A stretch of DNA of 64,000 bases, taken from positions 18,023 to 82,022 of the forward strand of contig NZ_PYOM01000022.1 of assembly GCF_003026365.1 (NCBI RefSeq). The letters are read 5' to 3'. Origin of the DNA: Photobacterium angustum (GTDB taxonomy: Bacteria > Pseudomonadota > Gammaproteobacteria > Enterobacterales > Vibrionaceae). This document shows positions 48,416 through 59,316 of the stretch, piece by piece. Numbering within the stretch: the first letter of the stretch is position 1; the number at the start of each line of letters is the position of its first letter. Under the pieces are notes generated by a model, which was not told the origin of the DNA, did no database searches, and saw only the letters and a program-made list of their open reading frames with translations. The translations under genes were made by a program, and so were the position numbers.

Positions 48416-51400
48416 ATGGCAGAACCACGTTTTATCCACCTTCGTGTTCATAGTGATTATTCGATGATTGACGGTTTGGCGAAAGTAAAGCCTATCGTTA
48501 AAAAGGCATCAGAACTTGGTATGCCTGCACTCGCAATGACAGACTTTACTAACCTATGTGGTTTAGTGAAGTTTTACTTTGCTGCTCATGATGCCGGAAT
48601 CAAGCCAATTATCGGTGCTGATTTCAAAGTACAGTCTACTGAAATGGGCGATGAGCTATTTGAACTCACCATTCTTGCTGCCAATAATGAAGGTTATAAA
48701 AATCTTACTTTATTGATTTCTGAAGCCTACCAACGTGGTCATGTACAGCACCTGCCTGTTATTGATAAAGAGTGGCTCGTGAATCATCGTGAAGGACTTA
48801 TTATCCTATCCGGTGGTAAAAATGGTGATGTGGGTAAAGCTTTATTAAAAGGCAACCAGAAAATGGTTGATGGCTTAGTTGCTTTTTATCAAACCCATTT
48901 CCCAGATAGTTACTATTTGGAATTAGTACGCACAGGGCGTGCAGATGAAGAAGCATACCTTCACTTTGCGATTGAGCTGGCAGAAAAAGCCGATTTACCC
49001 GTTGTCGCTACTAATGATGTTCGTTTACTCACTGCCGATCAGTTTGACGCACATGAAATTCGCGTTGCCATTCATGACGGCTATACCCTTGTCGATCCCA
49101 ACCGCCCGAAACTTTATAGCGCACAGCAGTATCTTCGTAGTGAAGAAGAAATGTGCGAGTTATTTGCTGATATCCCAGAAGCACTACAAAACTCAGTTGA
49201 AATCGCAAAGCGTTGTAACGTGACCGTTCGATTAGGTGAGTATTTCTTACCTAATTTCCCTACGGGTGATATGACAATTGAGGACTTCTTGATTGCTAAA
49301 TCTAAAGAAGGACTCGAAGAACGTTTAGAATTTTTATTTCCCGATCCAGAAGTGCGTGCTGCTCGTCGTCCTGAATATGATGAGCGTTTAGATATCGAAT
49401 TAAAAGTTGTTAACCAAATGGGATTCCCTGGTTACTTCTTGATCGTAATGGAATTCATTCAGTGGTCGAAAGATAACGATGTACCAGTAGGCCCAGGCCG
49501 TGGTTCAGGTGCGGGCTCATTGGTTGCTTATGCGCTGAAAATCACCGATCTAGATCCGCTGGAGTTTGACTTACTTTTCGAGCGATTCTTGAACCCTGAA
49601 CGTGTTTCCATGCCCGATTTTGATATCGATTTCTGTATGGATAAGCGTGATTTGGTTATCGATCACGTGGCTGAAATGTATGGTCGTGATGCGGTATCAC
49701 AGATTATTACGTTCGGTACTATGGCTGCGAAAGCAGTTATTCGAGATGTTGGTCGTGTGCTAGGTCACCCGTATGGTTTTGTTGATCGCATTTCAAAGTT
49801 AGTACCAGCAGAGCCAGGGATGACACTCGCTAAAGCATTTGATGCCGAACCTCAATTAGGTCAAGCCTATGATGCGGATGAAGAAGTCCGCGACTTGATT
49901 GATATGTGTCGCATTCTTGAAGGGGTAACGCGTAACGCAGGTAAACACGCAGGTGGTGTGGTTATCTCGCCAACAACCATCACCGACTTTGCTCCCTTAT
50001 ATTGTGATGCTGAGGGTAATAACCCTGTTACTCAGTTTGATAAAAATGATGTAGAAACTGCAGGCTTGGTTAAGTTTGACTTTTTAGGTCTACGTACATT
50101 AACCATTATTGACTGGGCATTGGCGCTAATTAACCCTCGCTTGATTGAGCAAGGTAAAGAGCCTGTCAACATTGCTGCGATTCCAATGGATGATCCTAAA
50201 TCTTTTGCGATGTTACAACGCTCGGAATCAACTGCGGTATTCCAGCTCGAATCCCGTGGTATGAAAGATCTGATCAAACGTCTTCAACCCGACTGTTTTG
50301 AAGATATGATCGCACTGGTGGCACTATTTCGTCCCGGTCCGCTCCAATCAGGCATGGTAGATAACTTTATTGACCGTAAGCACGGCCGAGAAGCGGTGTC
50401 TTATCCTGATGAAAAATGGCAGCACGAGTCATTAAAAGAAATTCTTGATCCGACATACGGCATTATCTTGTACCAAGAGCAGGTAATGCAGATCGCGCAG
50501 GTGCTGGCGGGTTATACCCTTGGCGGTGCGGATATGCTTCGCCGTGCGATGGGTAAGAAAAAGCCTGAGGAAATGGCGAAACAGCGAGCCGTATTTGAAG
50601 AAGGCTCGATAAAAAATGGCGTTGATGGCGAGCTATCAATGAAAATCTTTGACTTGGTAGAGAAATTTGCCGGTTATGGATTTAACAAATCGCACTCAGC
50701 CGCCTATGCATTGGTGTCTTACCAAACCTTATGGTTAAAAGCACATTATCCTGCCGAGTTTATGGCAGCGGTAATGACAGCCGACATGGATAATACGGAC
50801 AAGATCATTAGCTTGGTTGACGAATGTCACCGTATGAAGCTAAAGCTGCTGCCGCCGGATGTTAATAAAGGTTTATATCGTTTTAATGTTGATGAAGACG
50901 GTGCCGTTGTTTACGGTATCGGTGCGGTAAAAGGGGTCGGTGAAGGCCCGATTGAAAATATTATTAGTGCCCGTGAAAAAGGTGGTCACTTTAAAGATTT
51001 ATTTGATTTCTGTGCCCGTATTGATACTAAAAAAGTCAATAAACGCGTTTTAGAGAAACTGATTAAGTCGGGTGCGATGGATCGTTTAGGTCCTAATCGT
51101 GCTGCGATGCTGGCAACCTTAGATGATGCGATAAAAGCGGCGAGTCAGCACCACCAAGCCGAAGCCTTTGGTCAAGCCGACATGTTTGGTGTATTAACGG
51201 CGGCACCAGAAGAAGTTGAGAATAAGTATGCTAATATCCCTGAAGCACCAGATAAAGTCTGGTTGGAAGGGGAGCGTGAAACATTAGGTTTATACCTAAC
51301 AGGTCACCCTATAAATGCATATCTCTCTGAATTAAAACATTACACCACATGGCGTTTAAAAGATGCGCAGCAAACAGGACGTGATAAGGTAGCGACTGTT

Positions 51401-51895
51401 GCTGGGCTTGTTATTGCTGCCCGTGTAATGACAACCAAACGTGGTACCAGAATTGGTTTAATGACGCTTGATGATCGTTCAGGTCGAATGGAAGTCATGC
51501 TATTCTCTGATGCCTTAGATCGCTATGTTGATCTGCTTGAAAAAGATAAAATTGTGGTGGTATCAGGACAGGTCAGCTTTGATGATTTCAATGGTGGCCT
51601 TAGAATGTCTGCACGTGAAGTGCTCGATATATCAGAAGCGAGAGAAAAACATCTCCGTGGTCTTGCTATATCTGTAACAGAACAGCAGATTGATGAGCAA
51701 TTTTTTGCCCGTTTCAGCCAAGTGTTGGAACCACACAGAGCAGGTACTGTGCCTGTTAATGTGTACTATCAGCGCTCGAATGCCCGTGCCAAACTCACTT
51801 TAGGAACAGAATGGCGAATAACGCCAGCCGATCAATTAATATCGGATCTAAAAACACTCCTAGGTGATAAGCAGGTCGAGCTTGAGTTTAATTAA
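48416..51895 (+). CDS. dnaE: DNA polymerase III subunit alpha
   Basis: Replicative polymerase. 1159 aa, E. coli size. N-terminal PHP domain ([18 protein letters not shown]), polymerase palm with [15 protein letters not shown], the catalytic pair in [14 protein letters not shown] (~residue 400) and the third aspartate in [13 protein letters not shown], helix-hairpin-helix region, an OB fold ([18 protein letters not shown]...[10 protein letters not shown]) and a C-terminal EVELEFN-like tail for clamp/tau contact. Followed by accA as in E. coli. Confidence 0.98.
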   Translation: MAEPRFIHLRVHSDYSMIDGLAKVKPIVKKASELGMPALAMTDFTNLCGLVKFYFAAHDAGIKPIIGADFKVQSTEMGDELFELTILAANNEGYKNLTLLISEAYQRGHVQHLPVIDKEWLVNHREGLIILSGGKNGDVGKALLKGNQKMVDGLVAFYQTHFPDSYYLELVRTGRADEEAYLHFAIELAEKADLPVVATNDVRLLTADQFDAHEIRVAIHDGYTLVDPNRPKLYSAQQYLRSEEEMCELFADIPEALQNSVEIAKRCNVTVRLGEYFLPNFPTGDMTIEDFLIAKSKEGLEERLEFLFPDPEVRAARRPEYDERLDIELKVVNQMGFPGYFLIVMEFIQWSKDNDVPVGPGRGSGAGSLVAYALKITDLDPLEFDLLFERFLNPERVSMPDFDIDFCMDKRDLVIDHVAEMYGRDAVSQIITFGTMAAKAVIRDVGRVLGHPYGFVDRISKLVPAEPGMTLAKAFDAEPQLGQAYDADEEVRDLIDMCRILEGVTRNAGKHAGGVVISPTTITDFAPLYCDAEGNNPVTQFDKNDVETAGLVKFDFLGLRTLTIIDWALALINPRLIEQGKEPVNIAAIPMDDPKSFAMLQRSESTAVFQLESRGMKDLIKRLQPDCFEDMIALVALFRPGPLQSGMVDNFIDRKHGREAVSYPDEKWQHESLKEILDPTYGIILYQEQVMQIAQVLAGYTLGGADMLRRAMGKKKPEEMAKQRAVFEEGSIKNGVDGELSMKIFDLVEKFAGYGFNKSHSAAYALVSYQTLWLKAHYPAEFMAAVMTADMDNTDKIISLVDECHRMKLKLLPPDVNKGLYRFNVDEDGAVVYGIGAVKGVGEGPIENIISAREKGGHFKDLFDFCARIDTKKVNKRVLEKLIKSGAMDRLGPNRAAMLATLDDAIKAASQHHQAEAFGQADMFGVLTAAPEEVENKYANIPEAPDKVWLEGERETLGLYLTGHPINAYLSELKHYTTWRLKDAQQTGRDKVATVAGLVIAARVMTTKRGTRIGLMTLDDRSGRMEVMLFSDALDRYVDLLEKDKIVVVSGQVSFDDFNGGLRMSAREVLDISEAREKHLRGLAISVTEQQIDEQFFARFSQVLEPHRAGTVPVNVYYQRSNARAKLTLGTEWRITPADQLISDLKTLLGDKQVELEFN

Positions 51896-51965
51896 ATGCG
51901 CTTAATGTTTATGATAGGGTAGTTAAGTCCCTATCATCATCATAAGCAAAAGGATTTTAAGTGGT

Positions 51966-52925
51966 ATGAGCCTGAACTTCCTCGAGTTTGAACAACCGAT
52001 TGCAGAGCTAGAAGCAAAAATTGAAGCATTACGTGATGTATCTCGTCGTGATGAGTCTAATTCGGTTGATCTAGAAAAAGAAATTGAGCAACTAGAAAAG
52101 AAAAGCCTAGAGCTTACCAAGAAAATCTTTGGTGATCTTGGTGCATGGCAGGTTGCGCAACTCGCACGCCATCCTCAGCGCCCATATACTTTTGATTATG
52201 TCGAGCACATGTTCGAAGAGTTTGATGAATTGGCAGGCGATCGCGCGTTTGCTGATGATAAAGCGTTAGTCGGTGGTATTGCCCGCATTGATGGTCGTCC
52301 TGTTATGGTGATTGGTCATCAAAAAGGCCGTGGTACGACTGAGAAGGTGAAGCGTAACTTTGGCATGCCTAAGCCAGAAGGTTACCGTAAAGCATTACGT
52401 TTAATGAAAATGGCAGAGCGCTTTAATATGCCTGTGATCACCTTCATTGATACAGCTGGTGCATATCCTGGTGTCGGTGCTGAAGAACGTGGTCAATCAG
52501 AAGCTATCGCGATGAACCTAAAAGTTATGGCTGGCTTGAAAGTGCCTGTTATCTGTAATGTGGTTGGTGAAGGCGGCTCTGGTGGCGCATTAGCGATTGG
52601 TGTGGGTGATTGCGTTAATATGCTGCAATATTCAACCTACTCTGTTATTTCACCTGAAGGTTGTGCATCAATCTTATGGCGTGATTCAGACAAAGCACCG
52701 CAAGCGGCTGAAGCAATGGGTATGACAGCTCCTCGCTTAAAAGAGTTGGAGCTGATTGATAACATCATTGAAGAGCCACTGGGTGGCGCTCACCGTAATG
52801 TGTTACTAATGGCAAATACATTAAAAGCACAACTTAAGGCAACATTGGCTGAACTGGATGAATTAGATACTGAGACGTTACTTGAACGTCGTTATCAGCG
52901 TCTAATGAGTTATGGTTACTGCTAA
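51966..52925 (+). CDS. accA: Acetyl-CoA carboxylase carboxyltransferase subunit alpha
   Basis: Transfers the carboxyl group from biotin to acetyl-CoA, the first committed step of fatty-acid synthesis, with AccD. 319 aa, aligned with E. coli from the first residue ([19 protein letters not shown]) to the last ([11 protein letters not shown]). Motifs [35 protein letters not shown]. The ribosome binding site is poor: AAGGA lies ~14 nt upstream, yet alignment fixes the start. Confidence 0.97.
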   Translation: MSLNFLEFEQPIAELEAKIEALRDVSRRDESNSVDLEKEIEQLEKKSLELTKKIFGDLGAWQVAQLARHPQRPYTFDYVEHMFEEFDELAGDRAFADDKALVGGIARIDGRPVMVIGHQKGRGTTEKVKRNFGMPKPEGYRKALRLMKMAERFNMPVITFIDTAGAYPGVGAEERGQSEAIAMNLKVMAGLKVPVICNVVGEGGSGGALAIGVGDCVNMLQYSTYSVISPEGCASILWRDSDKAPQAAEAMGMTAPRLKELELIDNIIEEPLGGAHRNVLLMANTLKAQLKATLAELDELDTETLLERRYQRLMSYGYC

Positions 52926-52945
52926 AAAGTTGGTGTAACGTTTAG

Positions 52946-52978
52946 TAAAAGGTCAGCAATTAAGCTGGCCTTTTTTGT
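52946..52978 (+). terminator. Terminator after accA
   Basis: AAAGGTCAGC pairs with GCTGGCCTTT (one G-T pair), followed by TTTTG. Confidence 0.85.
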
Positions 52979-53029
52979 TTTTCCCATTTAGTGCTTTGAT
53001 AGGCTGCGATAGACTATAGTTTTCTCTTA

Positions 53030-54346
53030 ATGTTGAAAGATATCATGTTGTATTCTGCTTTTTGTCGTCAATTATTGACTCATCTCCCTGCAAGTAAACG
53101 GTTTGTTCTTGCCTTCAGTGGTGGGCTCGATTCTCGTGTATTGCTTGATTTAATGGCGCGATTTATTACACAAAATCCAGAATATAGCTGTCATGCCGTT
53201 TATGTACATCATGGATTAAGCACTAATGCTGATATATGGGCTGATAAGTGTGTGGTTTGGGCTAAAAGTGCAGGCATTAGCTGTGATGTTGAACGTGTAA
53301 AAGTGCTAACAGGAAACCGAATTAGCCTTGAGCAAGCTGCACGAGAAGCGCGGTATAACATTTTAGCGCAACACGTCAACATGGGTGACATGCTATTAAC
53401 CGCTCAACATAGTGACGATCAGATTGAAACTTTTCTATTGGCATTAAAGCGAGGGAGTGGCCCTGCTGGATTAGCTGCTATGCCAATGATACTCCCTTTT
53501 GCTAAAGGGATGCATTTAAGACCATTACTCAATATTACTCGTGCTGATATTGAGCAATACGGATTGGAGCATAAACTTTCTTGGGTTGAAGATGAAAGCA
53601 ATCAAGATGAGCGTTATGATCGCAATTTTATTCGCCATCAAATAACGCCTCGACTAGTTGAACGTTGGCCAAGTATTCATAAATCAGTCGCAAGAAGTAG
53701 CGCGTTGTGCGGTGAGCAAGAAGCATTGTTAGCTGAGTTATTAGCAACACAACTTGCTCAAGCAATCCAAGCTGATGGTAGCTTACTGCTTGCTTCAGAT
53801 GTGAGCCAACGTGTCGGTATGGCGTTAATTCGTCAATGGGTAAAAAAACAATCAGTCTTAATGCCATCATTAGCACAGCTTGAACAGATTTGGTTTAACG
53901 TAGTACAGGCAAAAGAAGATGCGAATCCCAAACTGTGTTGGGCAAATGTTGAAGTGCGTCGCTATCAAAAGAAGTTATATTTACTGTTGCAATGGGATGA
54001 TATTAGCCAGTGGCAAAACAATATTGATTTAGATTCTCCTTGCCTGTTACCGCAAAATTTAGGGTCGCTGGTTTTAAACCAAGAGGGTGCTTATCCTTTA
54101 TTAAGACAGCCAGAATCAGATGAGATTATAACTGTGCGTTTTCACTATCAAGGTGACGCTATAAAGCCTGTTGGGCGATGTGGCAGCAGAAAATTAAAAA
54201 AACTATATCAAGAATATAATGTACCAAGTTGGTTACGCAGCCGTACGCCTCTTATCTTTTATGGCGATAAACTTGCTGCTGTAGTGGGGTATTTTGTCGT
54301 CTCTGAGTTTTCTGGTCATGATATTACGATTGATCTTAATTCTTAA
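53030..54346 (+). CDS. tilS: tRNA(Ile)-lysidine synthetase
   Basis: Attaches lysine to C34 of tRNA-Ile (CAU anticodon), switching it from Met to Ile. 438 aa; the PP-loop SGGLDS is at residues 30-35 (ATP binding), HYVHHG-type AVYVHHGLS follows, AQHSDDQIETFLLALKRGSGPAGLAAM completes the N-terminal core, and the C-terminal domain has KKLYQEYNVPSWLRSRTPLI. An in-frame ATG at 53045 is an alternative start. Confidence 0.95.
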   Translation: MLKDIMLYSAFCRQLLTHLPASKRFVLAFSGGLDSRVLLDLMARFITQNPEYSCHAVYVHHGLSTNADIWADKCVVWAKSAGISCDVERVKVLTGNRISLEQAAREARYNILAQHVNMGDMLLTAQHSDDQIETFLLALKRGSGPAGLAAMPMILPFAKGMHLRPLLNITRADIEQYGLEHKLSWVEDESNQDERYDRNFIRHQITPRLVERWPSIHKSVARSSALCGEQEALLAELLATQLAQAIQADGSLLLASDVSQRVGMALIRQWVKKQSVLMPSLAQLEQIWFNVVQAKEDANPKLCWANVEVRRYQKKLYLLLQWDDISQWQNNIDLDSPCLLPQNLGSLVLNQEGAYPLLRQPESDEIITVRFHYQGDAIKPVGRCGSRKLKKLYQEYNVPSWLRSRTPLIFYGDKLAAVVGYFVVSEFSGHDITIDLNS

Positions 54347-54448
54347 AAAAGACAAATAGGTCATTACTTTCCTAGCAAGTTCGAACACTCTATCTTTCAT
54401 CGTAATATTATTATTTACTTTGCACCGTGAGATATTTATATGTTGGAT

Positions 54449-54482
54449 CACCGTAATACATTATTTATTACGGTGTTTTTTA
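54449..54482 (+). terminator. Strong terminator about 100 nt beyond tilS
   Basis: A perfect 10-bp stem CACCGTAATA/TATTACGGTG (54449-54458 with 54466-54475) is followed by six T. It may end tilS with a long 3'-UTR, or a short RNA from 54350-54448. The rest of 54347-54631 holds only the operator described next. Confidence 0.85.
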
Positions 54483-54592
54483 TGCTTTTAAATCATGTTT
54501 CATGAAGAGGGATATATAGCTAATTTTTATTATGTTGTTTTTTTAGCCTGCTTAGTAACTTTTTATTGCGATAAAATACAAAAGGTATTAGT

Positions 54593-54610
54593 GTACTAGT
54601 CTACTGATAC
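54593..54610. promoter_or_regulatory. TrpR-operator-like palindrome
   Basis: GTACTAGTCTACTGATAC is an imperfect palindrome (12 of 18 positions symmetric) containing the CTAG core typical of trp operators, 22 bp before the permease ATG. From memory it resembles the E. coli mtr operator (GTACTCGTGTACTGGTAC, 15 of 18). No search was run. Confidence 0.6.
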
Positions 54611-54631
54611 GATAGTTAAAAAGGGAAAGAA

Positions 54632-55843
54632 ATGAGCAAACCATCGACACTTGGCGGAGCGTGTATTATTGCAAGCGTTTGTGTAGGCGCAGGCATGTTA
54701 GGTTTACCGAGTGCTGGGGCGGGTGCATGGACATTCTGGAGCGTTATTGCAATATCTTTAACCATGGTTATGATGACATTATCAGGCTGGTTATTATTAG
54801 AAGCGCTTAAGCATTATGATTTTAAAGTGTCTTTTAATACCATTACAAAAGATGTACTTAATACTAAAATTAATATTATCAATAATCTGTCATTATACTT
54901 TGTTGGTGGTATTTTGCTTTATGCCTATATTTCATCATCAGGTATGATTTTTAGTAATATATTAGGCATCGACAGTAAGTTAGCTTCTATTTTATTTGTC
55001 GCAATCAGTTCGACCTTTGTTCTGCACTCAACGCGTGCGGTTGATCGTATTTCTATTTTACTGATTGTTTTTATGTTGGTGAGCTTTTTAATTGGAATTT
55101 CAGGACTAGCGACACATATCAAAGTTCCTGTTTTACTTGATACGACTCACTTACATGCTAGCTATTCTCCTTATGCGTTAGCACTATTACCCGTTGCATT
55201 AACTTCTTTTGGTTACCACCATTCGGTCAGTACAATGCGCGACTATTACCGTGATGAATATCAAGCTAAAAATGCGATTTTAGGTGGCACGTTAATCGCG
55301 TTAGGTTTCTACTTAGTGTGGGTCATTTGTATTTTTGGTAACTTACCTCGTGACGCATTCGGTCCTGTGGTTTCTGCTGGTGGCGGGATAGATGCTTTAG
55401 CGCAAGCACTTGATAGCGTGATTGACTCAAACAGTATCAAACAAGCAATCCGTATTTTTTCAATTGCTGCTGTTGTTTCTTCGTTTATCGGTGTTGGTCT
55501 GGGTGTCTTTGATTATTTAGCTGATTTATTTGGCTTTGAAGATTCAAAACAAGGACGCTTGAAGACGTGGGCGATTACCTTCTTACCACCCTTGATCCTT
55601 TCATTATTTGCACCACTGGGCTTCTTATCTGCGATTGGTTTAGCAGGCGCTGCTGCAACGATTTGGGCGTGTATTATTCCGGCCTTATTGGCTAAAAAGA
55701 CTCGTCAATGCAAAGAAAAGAAAGATGGGTTTGTTGTACCTGGCGGTAATGTGACGGTATACGTTGTGATTGGCTTTGGTGTGGTGACCGCAATATTCCA
55801 TATTATGGCGATGGCGAATTTACTGCCGATCTTTAAAGGCTAA
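54632..55843 (+). CDS. mtr: Aromatic amino acid permease, Mtr/TnaB-like (tryptophan)
   Basis: A 403-aa proton symporter of the HAAAP family with about 11 membrane helices. It opens with LGGACIIASVCVGAGMLGLP, the unwound first-helix motif, and shares with E. coli Mtr the stretches LTSFGYHHSVSTM, GGGIDALAQAL, GLGVFDYLADLFGFEDS and GLAGAAATIWACIIPALLA. Similarity is higher to Mtr than to TyrP as far as I can judge by eye. The TrpR-like operator in its promoter region supports tryptophan. It sits where E. coli has rof, between tilS and yaeP. Confidence 0.85.
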   Translation: MSKPSTLGGACIIASVCVGAGMLGLPSAGAGAWTFWSVIAISLTMVMMTLSGWLLLEALKHYDFKVSFNTITKDVLNTKINIINNLSLYFVGGILLYAYISSSGMIFSNILGIDSKLASILFVAISSTFVLHSTRAVDRISILLIVFMLVSFLIGISGLATHIKVPVLLDTTHLHASYSPYALALLPVALTSFGYHHSVSTMRDYYRDEYQAKNAILGGTLIALGFYLVWVICIFGNLPRDAFGPVVSAGGGIDALAQALDSVIDSNSIKQAIRIFSIAAVVSSFIGVGLGVFDYLADLFGFEDSKQGRLKTWAITFLPPLILSLFAPLGFLSAIGLAGAAATIWACIIPALLAKKTRQCKEKKDGFVVPGGNVTVYVVIGFGVVTAIFHIMAMANLLPIFKG

Positions 55844-55863
55844 TATAGGTTTAACCCATAAAT

Positions 55864-55894
55864 AAAAACGGAAGCTTTAAGCTTCCGTTTTTTG
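55864..55894. terminator. Bidirectional terminator between permease and DUF4250 genes
   Basis: AAAAACGGAAGCTT pairs with AAGCTTCCGTTTTT around a minimal loop (TA); A and T tracts both sides serve convergent genes. Confidence 0.88.
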
Positions 55895-55895
55895 T

Positions 55896-56084
55896 TTAGC
55901 GAAATTGTTTTGCTTCTGGTAAGTATTCAAACCCAGCACTTGCAAGTTTATCGATCAGCTTTTGGCGGTCAATATCGTAGAATTTAACGAGTTCATCGAG
56001 ATCTTGGAAATCATCACGGATCTTCATGTTTACAATACTCATTAACATGATGGGATCCATGCTTTCAAATTTAGATAAATCCAT
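55896..56084 (-). CDS. DUF4250 family protein
   Basis: A 62-aa protein with the DUF4250 pattern: MDPIMLMSIVNMKIRDDF, LDELVKFYDID and C-terminal FEYLPEAKQFR. Function unknown. Its ATG overlaps the stop of yaeP as TAATG, so translation is coupled. Confidence 0.85.
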   Translation of the reverse strand: MDLSKFESMDPIMLMSIVNMKIRDDFQDLDELVKFYDIDRQKLIDKLASAGFEYLPEAKQFR

Positions 56085-56293
56085 TATTTGTCCTCATGAT
56101 CACTGATTAATAAGTTCGCAGCAGCAAAGGCTGCACGCTCACGGACTTCAAGCGGTAAATTAGTATCTTCGGCAATATCATTGAAGGTTTTAATTGCACA
56201 GGTAATAGCCGCAGGAATATAACCTTGATCTCCACTACCTATTTGCGCGTAAGTTGCTCGGATAAGCTCACAGCATTGATAAATTTGCATCAT
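56084..56293 (-). CDS. yaeP: YaeP family protein (UPF0253)
   Basis: A 69-aa helical protein: [23 protein letters not shown] and [20 protein letters not shown] match E. coli YaeP. Function unknown. In E. coli it follows rof near tilS, so position agrees. Two ATGs at the start (56293, 56290); either is possible. Confidence 0.88.
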   Translation of the reverse strand: MMQIYQCCELIRATYAQIGSGDQGYIPAAITCAIKTFNDIAEDTNLPLEVRERAAFAAANLLISDHEDK

Positions 56294-56423
56294 TCACCCT
56301 TTCTAGAAAGTATTCGAAGAGAATGTAGGGTTCGCTTCGAATATACTCACTATTAACGTGGATCATCATAGCGTTAAATAAAACAAAAACGTAGGATTTA
56401 TGGTGATTAGCGCAACGAGATGA

Positions 56424-57314
56424 TTATTTATTACGCTTGTGATGATAAAGCTTACGATCAGCACGTTCGATCAAAGACAGCATAGAATCGCCTTGATTGA
56501 AGGTCGCAGTGCCATAGGAAAATCCAATATTTAAGATCCCCAAGATTGGGCTTTGTTGAATATATTGGTTGATCCGTGACGCTACTTTTATTTCAGAACG
56601 AGCACTAGCAGGTTGTAGCAAGATAATAAACTCATCACCTCCGATGCGATAACAACGATCTGAGGTGCGCGTTGCAAACTTCAATGCATTAGCAAAATCT
56701 TTAATAACTTTGTCTCCATCAAGGTGACCAAAGTTATCATTCACTTGTTTAAAATTATCTAAGTCACAAATAAACAGTACCAACTCCACATCTCGTTTTT
56801 CGCTCATTGCAATAGCATGATGAATATCTTGCTCAAAACACATTCGATTACACAGCCCTGAAAGTTTATCTTTCAGTGCCATGTGTTTTACTTTTTGATA
56901 TTCAATCGCATTAAATAGAGGGCCAGCAAATAAACGGTGGTAGGTATGTAATAAGCTTATTTCGTCGTCATCTAATGGATAAAGAGTGGAATAATGAAGT
57001 GAGCCTAAAGAGTTATCACCAAAGCGTAAAGCAAAGCTGTTTTGATGAGGGGTCGATTGTCCTTGGCGGATCAATGTTGTGGTTTCATCAAGGGTCCAGA
57101 TTAAACGAGAGATATCAATTTGTTTATCTAGCTCCCTACAGAGAGGTTGAAATAACGCTTGGATCTCCAGTTTCCCTTGAAGCTTTTGCAGGATCAACAG
57201 ACGTTGATCCGCAGCTAAAGGTTTTTGCTTTAGCTTAGGGGAAGGTGAGGAATGAGATCGATTAAATAAAGCGTGTTCCATTACGACAAGATCAATAACT
57301 ATTTGATTTGTCAC
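56424..57314 (-). CDS. Diguanylate cyclase, intact GGDEF with I-site
   Basis: A 296-aa cytoplasmic protein. Residues ~40-140 look like a small sensory domain of unknown type; residues ~145-296 form a GGDEF domain: KDKLSGLCNRMCFEQDI, FICDLDNFKQVNDNFGHLDGDK, and RIGGDEFIILL. RTSD lies exactly five residues before GGDEF, a proper inhibitory site. Active c-di-GMP synthesis with product inhibition is predicted. No linked phosphodiesterase. Confidence 0.9.
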   Translation of the reverse strand: MTNQIVIDLVVMEHALFNRSHSSPSPKLKQKPLAADQRLLILQKLQGKLEIQALFQPLCRELDKQIDISRLIWTLDETTTLIRQGQSTPHQNSFALRFGDNSLGSLHYSTLYPLDDDEISLLHTYHRLFAGPLFNAIEYQKVKHMALKDKLSGLCNRMCFEQDIHHAIAMSEKRDVELVLFICDLDNFKQVNDNFGHLDGDKVIKDFANALKFATRTSDRCYRIGGDEFIILLQPASARSEIKVASRINQYIQQSPILGILNIGFSYGTATFNQGDSMLSLIERADRKLYHHKRNK

Positions 57315-57422
57315 TATAGGGCATATTTTGAGCAGATCAATGATAACGGCAAGATTGTAACGGATATTTACTGTTACATAAAAAAATGGGAGTGAGTAAA
57401 ATGTTTTTTAAAATAAAGAATA

Positions 57423-57455
57423 GAAAAAAAGCTGCCATAACGACAGCTTTTTCAA
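57423..57455. terminator. Terminator after proS
   Basis: AAAAAAGCTG pairs with CAGCTTTTT across CCATAACGA; T tract on the minus strand, so it ends proS. Confidence 0.8.
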
Positions 57456-57474
57456 TGTGTTATTAACTTTTTAC

Positions 57475-59190
57475 TTAAGCCATTTTTTGCTTAAGAAACG
57501 CAACAACATCATTTACAGCAACGGCTTCTTTGATACCTGTGCGACGGTTTTTATATTCCATCTCACCGTTTTCAAGGCTACGGTTACCAATAACGATAGT
57601 ATGTGGAATACCTAGTAGTTCGTGATCTGCAAACATTACACCAGGGCGTTCTTTACGATCATCAAACAGTACTTCAATACCAGCAGCAGTTAGATCGGCA
57701 TATAGCTTCTCTGCCGCTTCTTTTACTTCTTCTGATTTCGCCATGTTCATAGGAACAATAGAAACGTGGAATGGTGCAAGAGCATCTGGCCAGATAATAC
57801 CGTTTTCGTCATGGTTCTGTTCGATAGCTGATGCCACAACACGTGATACACCAATACCGTAACAACCCATTTCTAGAATAGTGTTTTTACCGTTAGCATC
57901 TAGCACGCCACAGTTCATTTTCTCAGAATAAGCATTACCTAATTGGAAGATGTGACCCACTTCGATACCACGCTTAAGCATCAGTGTACCTTGGCCACAT
58001 GGGCTAGGATCCCCTTCAACTACATTGCGTAGATCTTCAACGCGACCTAGTTCAACGTCGCGACCCCAGTTGATACCAACATGGTGTTTACCATCGATAT
58101 TTGCACCAGCGGCAAAGTCACTCATTACAGCGACAGTTCGGTCAATAATAACAGGTAGCTCTAATCCAACAGGACCTAGTGAACCAGGACCGGCATTAAC
58201 GAACTGACGAATTTCTTCTTCAGTTGCCATTTCCAGTGGAGAAGCCACCCAATCTAGGTTTTCTGCTTTTATTTCGTTTAATTCGTGATCGCCACGAACT
58301 AATAGCGCTACGATAGGCGCATCGATCTCATCAGAAGCTTTAACAAATAGCGTCTTGATTGTTTTCTCGATAGCAATACCGTGTTGCTCAACTAACTCAT
58401 CGATAGTTTTCGCATTTGGTGTATCGATAACAGAAAGCTCAATTGTTGGTTCAGCACGATCGTGAGCAGGGGCTAGTGCTTCTGCTTTTTCGATGTTTGC
58501 TGCATAGTCAGATTCAGTTGAGAATGCAATTAAGTCTTCGCCGCTTTCTGCTAATACGTGGAACTCTTGAGAGCCATTACCACCGATCGCGCCAGAGTCA
58601 GCCCATACAGGACGGTACTCAAGGCCCATGCGATCGAATGCTTTACAGTAAGCATCGTGCATTGCATCGTAAGACTTTTGTAGACCTTCTTTGTCAATGT
58701 CAAAGCTGTAAGCATCCATCATGCAGAATTCACGTGCACGCATTACACCGAAACGAGGACGACGCTCGTCACGGAATTTAGTTTGGATTTGGTACAGGTT
58801 CAACGGAAGTTGCTTGTAAGAGCTTACTTCGTTGCGTACTAGGCTTGTGATCACTTCTTCTGCTGTTGGGCTAAGCACAAACGGACGAGTATGGCGGTCA
58901 GTAAAGCGAAGTAGTTCAGGGCCCATTTTCTCAGAGCGACCTGTTTCTTCCCATAGTTCAAACGGCTGAACAACGGGCATCAAGGTTTCGATTGCGCCTG
59001 CATTGTCGATTTCTTGGCGAACGATGTTTTCGACCTTACGCAGTACACGCAGACCTGTAGGTAGCCAGGTGTATAGACCTGAAGCCAGCTTACGGATCAT
59101 ACCTGCACGTAGCATTAGCTGGTGGCTAATAACTTCTGCGTCGTTTGGAGTCTCCTTCAGAGTAGAAAGAAGATAGTTACTGGTACGCAT
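57475..59190 (-). CDS. proS: Prolyl-tRNA synthetase
   Basis: Class II aminoacyl-tRNA synthetase of the bacterial type with the YbaK-like editing insertion (571 aa, normal for this form). Motif 2 [19 protein letters not shown], motif 3 region [18 protein letters not shown], editing domain ~residues 230-390, and an anticodon-binding C-terminus ([21 protein letters not shown]). No T-box or leader is evident. Gene order proS-trmO-metQ is that of E. coli except that rcsF is missing. Confidence 0.97.
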   Translation of the reverse strand: MRTSNYLLSTLKETPNDAEVISHQLMLRAGMIRKLASGLYTWLPTGLRVLRKVENIVRQEIDNAGAIETLMPVVQPFELWEETGRSEKMGPELLRFTDRHTRPFVLSPTAEEVITSLVRNEVSSYKQLPLNLYQIQTKFRDERRPRFGVMRAREFCMMDAYSFDIDKEGLQKSYDAMHDAYCKAFDRMGLEYRPVWADSGAIGGNGSQEFHVLAESGEDLIAFSTESDYAANIEKAEALAPAHDRAEPTIELSVIDTPNAKTIDELVEQHGIAIEKTIKTLFVKASDEIDAPIVALLVRGDHELNEIKAENLDWVASPLEMATEEEIRQFVNAGPGSLGPVGLELPVIIDRTVAVMSDFAAGANIDGKHHVGINWGRDVELGRVEDLRNVVEGDPSPCGQGTLMLKRGIEVGHIFQLGNAYSEKMNCGVLDANGKNTILEMGCYGIGVSRVVASAIEQNHDENGIIWPDALAPFHVSIVPMNMAKSEEVKEAAEKLYADLTAAGIEVLFDDRKERPGVMFADHELLGIPHTIVIGNRSLENGEMEYKNRRTGIKEAVAVNDVVAFLKQKMA

Positions 59191-59316
59191 TGATGGTATC
59201 CGTTGATTAATTAAATTAAAAAAGAAGGAATAAATCCTGCCCGTCAGTGATCTGACGATAGCCGAATATATTACCAGCCTACACGTTATTCGCCAAAGAG
59301 AACTGTATAAGATCTG

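Noticed and set aside
59191..59316. T-box or proline leader before trmO/proS
   Set aside because: Only a short GTCAG/CTGAC inverted repeat is seen, with no specifier loop, and T-boxes are not expected in this lineage.
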